Shown one piece after another: positions 1 to 5,704 of a stretch of 8,445 nucleotides of DNA; positions within the stretch are counted from its first letter, which is position 1, and each line of letters begins with the position of its first letter. The notes under the pieces were generated by a model, which was not told where the DNA came from, made no database searches, and was given only the letters and a program-made list of their open reading frames with translations. The stretch spans positions 1-8,445 of the forward strand of contig LNFD01000354.1 of NCBI GenBank assembly GCA_001464255.1. Reading direction: 5' to 3'. Source of the stretch: Actinomycetales bacterium Ga0077552. Its GTDB lineage: Bacteria; Actinomycetota; Actinomycetes; Actinomycetales; Microbacteriaceae. Position numbers and translations under genes: made by a program.

Positions 1-1233
1 ATCATCGAGACCACCGAGGGCATGGACCGCGTCAGCAAAGACGCTCCGTGGCCGCCGTGGCTCGAACCGATCGTCGAGCTCAACCGCAACCTCGGGGCCA
101 TGCCGCTCGTGGGCGGCAACACCGCCCGGCTCTTCACCGACTACTCGGGCTCGATCGCGGCGATGACGGCGGCGGTGCGCGGGGCCCGGCGCAGCGTGCA
201 CGTCGAGTTCTACATCATGTCGGTCGATGAGGAGACGGAGGAGTTCTTCGTCGCGCTCGGCGAGGCCGTCGAGCGCGGGGCGACCGTGCGGGTGCTCTAC
301 GACCACGTCGCGTCGCTCCGCGTGCCGGGGTACCGCCGGCTGCGCCGACGCCTCGACGCGATTGGCGCTGAACACCACCCGATGCTGCCGGTGCGGCCGT
401 TCCGCGGCCAGTGGCAGCGCCCCGACCTGCGCAACCACCGCAAGTTCCTCATCGTCGACGGCGCCGTGGCCTTCACCGGATCGCAGAACCTCATCGAGCG
501 CGGCTACAAGCGCGGGCGCCGTCGCGACGGCTCGCGCCTGGCGTGGAAGGAGGTCATGGTGCGCTTCGAGGGGCCGATCGTCGCGGGCATCGAGGCGCTC
601 TTCGCGACCGACTGGTACAGCGAGACCGACGAGCTGCTGCTGCGGGAGACCGTCATCCCGCCCGAGATCGATCCGGGCCAGGGGCTGGATGCGCAGGTCG
701 TGCCGAGCGGGCCGGCCTTCGAGGGCGAGAACAACCTGCGCCTGTTCAACTCGCTCGTCTACGCCGCGCAGGAGCAGATCCAGATCTGCTCGCCCTACTT
801 CGTGCCCGACGAGTCGATGCTCTACGCGATCACGACGGCCGCGCAGAGCGGGCTCGACGTGCAGCTCTTCGTCTCGGAGGTCGGCGACCAGACGCTCGTG
901 TTCCACGCCCAGCGCTCGTACTACGAGGAGCTGTTGCGCGCGGGCGTGCGCATCTGGCTGTACCGCACGCCGACCGTGCTGCACGCCAAGCACTTCACGA
1001 TCGACGACCAGGTCGCGATCATCGGCTCGAGCAACATGGATATGCGCTCGTTCAGCCTCAACCTCGAGGTCTCGGTCATGGTGCGCGGCGAATCGATCAT
1101 CCGCGAGCTGCGCGCGATCGAGCAGTCGTACCGCGAGAACTCGACCGAGCTGACCCTCGATGACTGGATGCGCCGGCCCGCCCACATGCGCATCTTCGAC
1201 GACCTCGCGCGCGTGACGGCGACGGTGCAGTAG
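1..1233 (+). CDS. cls: Cardiolipin synthase / phospholipase D family protein, 5'-truncated by the window edge
   Basis: The product is a membrane-associated cardiolipin synthase, which condenses phosphatidyl donors to make cardiolipin. Two HKD catalytic motifs (HxKxxxxD) mark the phospholipase D superfamily: HRKFLIVD at 436-459, followed by GSQN, and HAKHFTID at 982-1005, followed by GSSNMD. Each lies in one PLDc domain, the arrangement of bacterial Cls enzymes. The frame is already open at base 1 (I-I-E-T-T-E-G before the first ATG at 22), so that ATG is probably internal. Family members are about 480-500 residues with two N-terminal transmembrane helices; the roughly 410 residues seen here contain none, so the anchor lies upstream. 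The stop is TAG at 1231-1233. The next gene follows after 32 bp on the same strand but has its own promoter-like hexamer. Another PLD-type phosphatidyltransferase is possible, but the motif spacing and C-terminus favour Cls. Confidence 0.9.
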   Translation: MIETTEGMDRVSKDAPWPPWLEPIVELNRNLGAMPLVGGNTARLFTDYSGSIAAMTAAVRGARRSVHVEFYIMSVDEETEEFFVALGEAVERGATVRVLYDHVASLRVPGYRRLRRRLDAIGAEHHPMLPVRPFRGQWQRPDLRNHRKFLIVDGAVAFTGSQNLIERGYKRGRRRDGSRLAWKEVMVRFEGPIVAGIEALFATDWYSETDELLLRETVIPPEIDPGQGLDAQVVPSGPAFEGENNLRLFNSLVYAAQEQIQICSPYFVPDESMLYAITTAAQSGLDVQLFVSEVGDQTLVFHAQRSYYEELLRAGVRIWLYRTPTVLHAKHFTIDDQVAIIGSSNMDMRSFSLNLEVSVMVRGESIIRELRAIEQSYRENSTELTLDDWMRRPAHMRIFDDLARVTATVQ

Positions 1234-1253
1234 ACCTCGACGGCGCGGGCGCG

Positions 1254-1259
1254 TAGCGT
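1254..1259 (+). promoter_or_regulatory. Candidate -10 element (TAGCGT) of the DUF1801 gene, leaderless type
   Basis: TAGCGT fits the actinobacterial -10 consensus TANNNT and sits exactly 6 nt before the ATG at 1266. Transcription would therefore start at or next to the A of the start codon. No Shine-Dalgarno sequence is present between the hexamer and the ATG, as expected for a leaderless mRNA. No convincing -35 box is visible. The same spacing occurs at three other gene starts in the window. Confidence 0.5.
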
Positions 1260-1265
1260 TCGCTC

Positions 1266-1685
1266 ATGACGCAGAAGACCCTGCCCACCGAGGTTCCGAT
1301 CGACGAGTACCTCGCGACGCTGGATGCCCGGCGCAGCGCCGAGGGCGCCGATCTCGTCGCCCTCTTCGAGGCCGTGACGGGGGCGCCCGGCGTCATGTGG
1401 GGGCCTTCGATGATCGGCTTCGGCGCGTACGCCTACCGCTACGCGAGCGGGCACGAGGGCATCTGGCCGCGCGCGGCCTTCTCGCCGCGGAAGGCCAAGC
1501 TCTCGTTCTACGGCCTGCAGACCCACCCCGGCGCGGCCGCCCTGCTCGAGCGCCTCGGACCGCATACGACGGGCGTCGACTGCGTCTACGTGACGCGCCT
1601 CGCGGCGATCGACCTCGCCGTGCTGCGCGAACTCATCGCCCTCGGCTGGGCCGTGACCGCCGACACCGCCGTCGACCCCCGCTAG
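1266..1685 (+). CDS. DUF1801 domain-containing protein
   Basis: A small soluble protein of 139 residues with no signal peptide or membrane segment. It carries the DUF1801 (YdhG-like) signature: a WGPSMIGFG stretch at residues 45-53, an aromatic YAYRY-SG stretch, then WPRAAFSPRKAKLSFY. The whole length is one DUF1801 domain, so the gene looks complete. The family's biochemical function is not established and I assign none. ATG at 1266 is chosen because a TAGCGT -10 hexamer lies 6 nt upstream and the domain begins soon after. It follows cls by 32 bp, so some read-through is possible, but it appears to be its own transcription unit. Codon use (GC-rich third positions) matches the chromosomal neighbours, unlike the gene downstream. 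Confidence 0.88.
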   Translation: MTQKTLPTEVPIDEYLATLDARRSAEGADLVALFEAVTGAPGVMWGPSMIGFGAYAYRYASGHEGIWPRAAFSPRKAKLSFYGLQTHPGAAALLERLGPHTTGVDCVYVTRLAAIDLAVLRELIALGWAVTADTAVDPR

Positions 1686-1693
1686 CCCCACCC

Positions 1694-1773
1694 CGAGTCC
1701 CTTCCACAACTTCGGAAGGGGAGCGGGCCCGCGTCCGCGGCGACTTCCACTCCGAAGTTGTGGAAGGTACTCG
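1694..1773. repeat. 80-bp REPIN/MITE-like element: two hairpins in inverted orientation
   Basis: Arms at 1694-1716 and 1751-1773 are reverse complements at 22 of 23 positions. The single mismatch is 1699/1768, and the inner 17 bp (1700-1716 with 1751-1767, core CTTCCACAACTTCGG) match perfectly. Each arm region is also a hairpin by itself: CCCTTCC/GGAAGGG with an 8-nt loop at 1699-1720, and CTTCCAC/GTGGAAG with a 9-nt loop at 1744-1766. The 34-nt centre holds two exact palindromes, GCGGGCCCGC at 1723-1732 and CCGCGG at 1735-1740. A pair of short palindromes facing each other is the architecture of REPIN elements; an operator or cruciform site is an alternative. There is no T-run, so it is not a typical intrinsic terminator, although it starts 8 bp after the DUF1801 stop. 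No transposase is in the window. Confidence 0.75.
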
Positions 1774-1894
1774 ACGGGGAATGCGGGAGGCGGCGATGGT
1801 CGCGTCCCCTCCCCCGCGGCGACTGCTCGACCGGAATCACCAGGCTGGGCATCACGCTGCGACGCGCACTCGTGCGACCAGCATGCTCGGCGCC

Positions 1895-2374
1895 ATGCGC
1901 GGGTTCCACACCTTCGACGACTACATCTCCCGGCACGGCGGGGTGCTCTCGCGCGCCGAGCTGCTGCGAGCTGGATGGAGCGCCGACGAGGTACGACTCG
2001 GGGTGCAGTACGGCAGGCTCCAGCGGTTGTGCAGGGGGTGGTACGGCGCACGGAACCTCCCCGCGGCCGTCAAGAACGCCTGGGCTCACGGCGGACCGCT
2101 CGCGTGCGTCAGTGCGCTCCGGTTTCTCGACGTCATCGACGACGATGCCATCGACGACCATCCCCACGTATGCCGACCGGCACGAGCCCACCGCCTGCGC
2201 TATGCAGGGCCGGCCACCATCCACTGGTCGGACGAGGCGTATCGCTCCGGTACACGCTGGTGCGTCAACCTCGAGACGGCGCTCCAACAGGCGGCCCGGT
2301 GCGTCCCGGATGCTCTTCCGGAGGATGAACGATGGCGTCGACCGCCCTCGCACTGGCTCGCGGGAATCGGCTGA
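1895..2374 (+). CDS. C-terminally truncated AbiEi-type winged-helix protein (probable gene remnant)
   Basis: The 159-residue product resembles the N-terminal half of the actinobacterial AbiEi-antitoxin-like proteins that normally end in a DUF559 (Vsr-like endonuclease fold) domain and run to roughly 280-300 residues. Residues 5-50 form the winged-helix region (FDDYISRHGGVLSR, then AELLRAGW, then GRLQRLCRGWY). A GGPLACVSALRFL stretch, an HPHVCRP segment and a C-V-N-LETALQQAARCVPD segment follow. After about residue 140 the expected C-terminal domain is missing and the frame ends in an unrelated tail, 3 bp before the convergent fprA stop. The ATG at 1895 fits the domain start best; an in-frame ATG at 1883 is possible. 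There is no clear Shine-Dalgarno, and the sequence 7 nt upstream reads CATGCT, one base from TANNNT. Codons such as AGG, CGA, GTA, GGA and TTG, rare in the neighbours, suggest horizontal origin. No AbiEii-type toxin partner is present. Function is probably lost or reduced to DNA binding. Confidence 0.6.
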   Translation: MRGFHTFDDYISRHGGVLSRAELLRAGWSADEVRLGVQYGRLQRLCRGWYGARNLPAAVKNAWAHGGPLACVSALRFLDVIDDDAIDDHPHVCRPARAHRLRYAGPATIHWSDEAYRSGTRWCVNLETALQQAARCVPDALPEDERWRRPPSHWLAGIG

Positions 2375-2377
2375 CGC

Positions 2378-3730
2378 TCAGTCGCGCGAGATGCGGATCA
2401 TCTCGTCGCGCGGCACGACCTTGACCCGCTCGCGGCCCTGCGGGGCGCCGAGCGCCTGCTCATGGGCGTCGAGGCGGTGCCAGCCGTCGAGGTTCGTGTA
2501 GAGCACGCCGCGACCGTCGAGCAGGTCGACGACCGACTGCTCGTCGGGGTCGGCCGGGTTCCACCACGAGGCCTGGTCGGTCACGAGGTGCTGGATGGTC
2601 TCCATGGCGTCGCTCTTCGTGTGACCGATGAGGCCGACCGGCCCGCGCTTGATCCAGCCGGTGGCGTAGACGCCGGGAACCTTCTGGTTGTCGTCGCCGA
2701 GCACCTGGCCCTCGTGGTTGGGGATGACGCCGTGGCGGTCGTCGAAGGGGATGCCGTCGAGCGGCGAGCCGAAGTAGCCGACGGCCCGGTAGACCGACTG
2801 CACGGCGACCTCGCGGATCTCGCCCGTGCCCTCGACCCCGCCGTGCCCGTCGGGGCGCGTGCGCTCGTATCGGAAGCCGGCGACGCGGCCCTCGGCGTCT
2901 GTCAGCACCTCGAGGGGCTTGGCGTAGAAGTGCAGGTGCAGGCGGCGCGAGGCCGAGCCGGTCTCACGCGCGCGCCACTGCGTGAAAATGCGGTCGATGA
3001 CCGTGATCTGCTTGTTGGTCTCGATCGCTCGGCGCGAGGCCTCGTCGTAGTCGAAGTCCTCCTCGTGCACGATCATGTCGACGTCGCGCAGCTCGCCGAG
3101 CTCGCGCAGCTCGAGCGGCGTGAACTTCACCTGCATGGGGCCGCGGCGGCCGAAGACATGCACGTCGGTGACGGGCGAGGCGAGGAGGCCCTGGTAGACG
3201 TTGTCGGGGATCTCGGTCGGCAGCAGGTCCTCCGGGTGCTTCGCGAGCACGCGAGCGACATCGAGCGCGACGTTGCCGTTGCCGATGACGGCGACCGAGG
3301 AGGCCTCGAGCGGCCACTCGCGGGGCACGTCGGGGTGCCCGTCGTACCAGCTGACGAAGTCGGCCGCGCCGTAGCTGCCGAGCGCGTCGATTCCGGGGAT
3401 GTCGAGTGCGGCATCCCGGATCGCGCCCGTCGAGAAGATGACCGCGTGGTAGTGGCGGCGCAGATCGTCGAGCGTGATGTCGGTGCCGTAGTGCACGTTG
3501 CCGAAGATGCGGATGTCGCCCGAGTCGAGCACCTCGCGCAGGGCGTTGATGATGCCCTTGATGCGCGGGTGGTCGGGCGCGACGCCGTAGCGCACGAGGC
3601 CGTAGGGCGCCGGCAGCTGCTCGAAGAGGTCGATCGAGACGTCGAACGAGCGCTCGTGCTTGAGCAGGATGTCGGCGGCGTAGATGCCGGCGGGGCCGGC
3701 TCCGACGATGGCGAGCCTGAGCTTGGTCAT
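2378..3730 (-). CDS. fprA: NADPH-ferredoxin reductase FprA (adrenodoxin reductase family)
   Basis: A cytoplasmic FAD enzyme of 450 residues that passes electrons between NADPH and ferredoxin; Mycobacterium tuberculosis FprA is of nearly the same length. The FAD-binding dinucleotide fold opens at residues 10-15 (GAGPAG) with the acidic strand end near residue 37, followed by PYGLVRYGVAPDHP, a hallmark of adrenodoxin reductases. The NADP-binding motif is GNGNVALD at 150-157, followed by VFGRRGPMQVKFT. The C-terminal ATGWIKRGPVGLIGHTKSDA segment is the conserved loop that closes over FAD and NADP. The ATG at 3730 is preceded by an AGAAGGAA purine stretch. It is the last gene of the menG-polyprenyl synthase-fprA run, 57 bp after the synthase stop. 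No ferredoxin gene is in the window, so the partner is unknown. The stop faces the AbiEi-like remnant 3 bp away. Confidence 0.93.
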   Translation of the reverse strand: MTKLRLAIVGAGPAGIYAADILLKHERSFDVSIDLFEQLPAPYGLVRYGVAPDHPRIKGIINALREVLDSGDIRIFGNVHYGTDITLDDLRRHYHAVIFSTGAIRDAALDIPGIDALGSYGAADFVSWYDGHPDVPREWPLEASSVAVIGNGNVALDVARVLAKHPEDLLPTEIPDNVYQGLLASPVTDVHVFGRRGPMQVKFTPLELRELGELRDVDMIVHEEDFDYDEASRRAIETNKQITVIDRIFTQWRARETGSASRRLHLHFYAKPLEVLTDAEGRVAGFRYERTRPDGHGGVEGTGEIREVAVQSVYRAVGYFGSPLDGIPFDDRHGVIPNHEGQVLGDDNQKVPGVYATGWIKRGPVGLIGHTKSDAMETIQHLVTDQASWWNPADPDEQSVVDLLDGRGVLYTNLDGWHRLDAHEQALGAPQGRERVKVVPRDEMIRISRD

Positions 3731-3741
3731 GCGCGTGCGGG

Positions 3742-3749
3742 TTCCTTCT
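3742..3749 (-). promoter_or_regulatory. Shine-Dalgarno sequence of fprA
   Basis: On the minus strand AGAAGGAA lies 11 nt before the fprA ATG. It supports that start and contrasts with the leaderless-type starts of the transcription-unit heads, consistent with fprA being translated from an internal position of a polycistronic mRNA. The spacing is slightly long. Confidence 0.55.
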
Positions 3750-3778
3750 GTGCGGGGTGGTGGAGCCGTGCGGGGTGG
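3750..3778. repeat. 11-bp direct repeat in the synthase-fprA gap
   Basis: GTGCGGGGTGG occurs at 3750-3760 and again at 3768-3778, an 18-bp period, inside the 57-bp gap upstream of fprA. It lies just upstream of the Shine-Dalgarno sequence (minus-strand reading CCACCCCGCAC). It could be a protein-binding repeat or a chance or slippage product of GC-rich DNA; no function is assigned. Confidence 0.4.
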
Positions 3779-3787
3779 GAGTCGGCG

Positions 3788-4879
3788 CTAGGTGCTGCGC
3801 TCGACGACGGCCTCGGCGAACTTGGTGAGCGCGAGCTTGACCGGCCCCTCGGGCAGCGGGTCGAGCGCGGCGACGGCCTCGTCGGCCCAGCGGCGGGCCT
3901 CGTCGAGCGTCTCTGCGGTGACGTCGTGGGCGCGCAGCTCGGCGATCGCGGCGGCGAGCTCGTCGTCGGGGGTCTCAGAGGCGGGGACGCCGGCGATGAC
4001 GTCGGCCTCGACCGTGCGGACGATGCGCGCGAGCAGCGCGGCGGCCTCAGGGTCGGTGAGCGCCGCCCGGCGCAGGAAGAGCAGGGGAAGCGTCGCGACC
4101 CCACTGCGCAGGTCGGTGCCCTGCGCCTTGCCGGTCTCGGCCTCGGGCTCGGCGAGGTCGATGACGTCGTCGATGAGCTGGAACGCGACGCCGATCTTCT
4201 CGCCGAAGGCCACGACGGGGGCCGCGAACTCCTCGGGGGCGTTCGAGAAGATGACGCCCATCTGGGCGGCCGCGGCGATCAGCGAGCCGGTCTTGTCGGC
4301 GAGCACCTGCAGGTAGTGCTCGATGGGGTCGTCGTCGCCGCGCGGCCCGATGGTCTCGTGCAGCTGACCGAGGCAGAGCCGCTCGAAGGTGTCGGCCTGC
4401 AGCTTGATGGCGCCCTCGCCGAGGCTGGCGACGAGCTTGCTGGCGCGGGCGAAGAGCAGATCGCCCGTGAGGATCGCGACCGAGTTGCCCCAGACGTTCT
4501 GCGCCGAGGGGACGCCGCGGCGCATCTCGGCCTCGTCCATGACGTCGTCGTGGTACAGCGAGGCGAGGTGCGTGATCTCGACCGCCTGCGCGGCCGTGAT
4601 GACGGCGGGGTTGTTGCCGTCGCCGAGCTGCGCCGTGAGCAGCGTGAGAACGGGCCGGATGCGCTTGCCCCCGGCTTCGAGCAGGTAGCGCGACGTGACG
4701 TCGGCCATGTCGTCGGCGAAGGCGACCTCGCGCAGCAGCCCTTCTTCGACCTCGACGAGCCCGGTCTCGATGGCCTCGGCGAAGCGGCGCTCCTCGCTCG
4801 ACGCGAACAGCTTCTCGCCGAGACCGAGCGACGCGGAGAGCGTCTTGCTGCGGCGAGCGAGCGGAGGGAGGCGGGTCAA
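3788..4879 (-). CDS. Long-chain trans-polyprenyl diphosphate synthase (menaquinone side chain)
   Basis: The enzyme elongates allylic diphosphates with isopentenyl diphosphate to make the polyprenyl tail that MenA attaches to the naphthoquinone ring. From the TTG start the product is 363 residues. GGKRIRP at 70-76 binds substrate. The first aspartate-rich motif is DDVMD at 111-115, followed by RRG, and the second is DDVID at 237-241 after FQLI. GQLHETIG at 171-178 is typical of the actinobacterial group. The residue five positions before the first motif is alanine (A106), not the aromatic residue of short-chain FPP synthases, which points to a long product; the exact chain length cannot be read from sequence. 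TTG at 4879 is the only usual start codon near the expected N-terminus; the frame stays open upstream into menG, where it is an out-of-frame shadow. It begins 34 bp after the menG stop. No good Shine-Dalgarno is seen. Alternative names are hepT, grcC or idsB-like. Confidence 0.9.
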   Translation of the reverse strand: MTRLPPLARRSKTLSASLGLGEKLFASSEERRFAEAIETGLVEVEEGLLREVAFADDMADVTSRYLLEAGGKRIRPVLTLLTAQLGDGNNPAVITAAQAVEITHLASLYHDDVMDEAEMRRGVPSAQNVWGNSVAILTGDLLFARASKLVASLGEGAIKLQADTFERLCLGQLHETIGPRGDDDPIEHYLQVLADKTGSLIAAAAQMGVIFSNAPEEFAAPVVAFGEKIGVAFQLIDDVIDLAEPEAETGKAQGTDLRSGVATLPLLFLRRAALTDPEAAALLARIVRTVEADVIAGVPASETPDDELAAAIAELRAHDVTAETLDEARRWADEAVAALDPLPEGPVKLALTKFAEAVVERST

Positions 4880-4913
4880 CGGTCTGCCGATCTGTCGAGG
4901 CGGTCGGGGCGGC

Positions 4914-5624
4914 TCACTGCGCGGATGCGCCGGCGGGCTTGCGCCCCCGATGCAGGGCGACCACCCCCCACGAGAGGTTGCGGTAGCCCACCTGTGCGAA
5001 CCCGGCCGTGCGCAACCACAGGCTGAGCACCGTCTGGTCGGGCCACTCGCGGATCGAGTCGAAGAGGTAGCGGTACGCCTCGGGGTTCGAGCTCGCGGCG
5101 CCCGCGATGAGCGGCATGACGTGCCGCAGGTACGCGTGGTACCCGGCGCGCAGCAGGCCGAGCGGCGGCCGCGAGAACTCGCAGATGACGAGTCGGCCGC
5201 CGGGCTTGAGCACGCGCAGCATCTCGGCGAGGGCGACCTCGGGGTGCTGCACGTTGCGCAGGCCGAAGCTGATCGTGACCGCGTCGAACTCGGCCTCGCC
5301 GAAGGGCAGCTTCTCGGCATCGCCCTGCACGAACTGCAGCTCGGGGTGCCGACGGCGCCCCTCCTCGACCATGCCCTGCGAGAAGTCGAGGGCGATGACC
5401 TCGGCGCCGCTCTTCGCGAGGGCGATCGAGCTCGTGCCCGTGCCGGCGGCGATGTCGAGGATGCGCTCGCCCGACCTGGGCGCGACGGCCTTCACGGTCG
5501 CGATGCGCCACAGGGCGGCATTACCGACCGAGAGCACGGCGTTCGTGCGGTCGTAGCCGCGGGCCACGCCGTCGAACATTGCCGCGACGTCGCGCGGGGT
5601 CTTCGACAGGTCTGCCTTCGTCAC
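4914..5624 (-). CDS. menG: Demethylmenaquinone methyltransferase
   Basis: MenG (UbiE/MenG family) is the SAM-dependent enzyme that methylates demethylmenaquinone in the last step of menaquinone synthesis, at the membrane surface. The 236-residue length is normal. FDGVARGYDRTN at 17-28 with LSVGNAALWR is the first UbiE signature. SAM motif I is LDIAAGTGT at 56-64, followed by the acidic motif in ALDFSQGM, GDAEKLPF, and SFGLRNV. RVLKPGGRLVICEFSRP is the second UbiE signature. The start is GTG at 5624, supported by a TAGACT -10 hexamer exactly 6 nt upstream, so the mRNA is predicted to be leaderless. It heads the operon with the polyprenyl synthase (34-bp gap) and fprA (57-bp gap), and is divergent from menF with starts 80 bp apart. 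Confidence 0.95.
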   Translation of the reverse strand: MTKADLSKTPRDVAAMFDGVARGYDRTNAVLSVGNAALWRIATVKAVAPRSGERILDIAAGTGTSSIALAKSGAEVIALDFSQGMVEEGRRRHPELQFVQGDAEKLPFGEAEFDAVTISFGLRNVQHPEVALAEMLRVLKPGGRLVICEFSRPPLGLLRAGYHAYLRHVMPLIAGAASSNPEAYRYLFDSIREWPDQTVLSLWLRTAGFAQVGYRNLSWGVVALHRGRKPAGASAQ

Positions 5625-5630
5625 GCCACG

Positions 5631-5636
5631 AGTCTA
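5631..5636 (-). promoter_or_regulatory. Candidate -10 element (TAGACT) of menG, leaderless type
   Basis: On the minus strand TAGACT lies exactly 6 nt upstream of the GTG start of menG, which places the transcription start at the initiation codon. No Shine-Dalgarno sequence is present. No clear -35 hexamer is seen 16-18 nt upstream. It would drive menG, the polyprenyl synthase and fprA together. Confidence 0.55.
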
Positions 5637-5692
5637 GTGAGCACCAACCCGGGGTTCGCAGTGAGCCGCCTGGGGGAGCGTCGAGTGCGGAG

Positions 5693-5698
5693 TAGCCT
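5693..5698 (+). promoter_or_regulatory. Candidate -10 element (TAGCCT) of menF, leaderless type
   Basis: TAGCCT lies exactly 6 nt before the GTG start of menF at 5705, with no Shine-Dalgarno between them, so a leaderless transcript is predicted. Together with the menG hexamer it defines a compact divergent promoter region; the two -10 boxes are 56 bp apart (inner edges). Confidence 0.55.
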
Positions 5699-5704
5699 GA
5701 GCGG

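Noticed and set aside
22..24. ATG at 22 as the true start of the cardiolipin synthase
   Set aside because: The frame is open to base 1, no start signals precede it, and the family's N-terminal membrane helices would be missing.
1699..1720. Intrinsic terminator after DUF1801 (CCCTTCC/GGAAGGG hairpin)
   Set aside because: No T-run follows, and the hairpin is better explained as one half of the larger symmetric element; a termination role cannot be excluded.
1694..1773. CRISPR repeat or phage attachment site
   Set aside because: There is only one inverted pair, no direct repeat-spacer series, no cas gene, no tRNA and no integrase.
921..2051. 376-codon minus-strand frame opposite the end of cls, DUF1801 and the accessory patch
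   Set aside because: Arg/Ala-rich shadow of genes with clear family motifs; no start signal or domain.
2332..2376. Frameshifted remnant of a DUF559 C-terminus (another frame reads M-A-S-T-A-L-A-L-A-R-G)
   Set aside because: The stretch is too short and alanine-rich to be distinguished from chance in GC-rich DNA.
2462..5026. An 854-codon open frame on the plus strand opposite fprA, the polyprenyl synthase and part of menG
   Set aside because: It is antisense to three clearly recognised genes, its product is dominated by low-complexity V/D/G/E/R runs with no known motif, and long antisense frames are expected in such GC-rich coding DNA.
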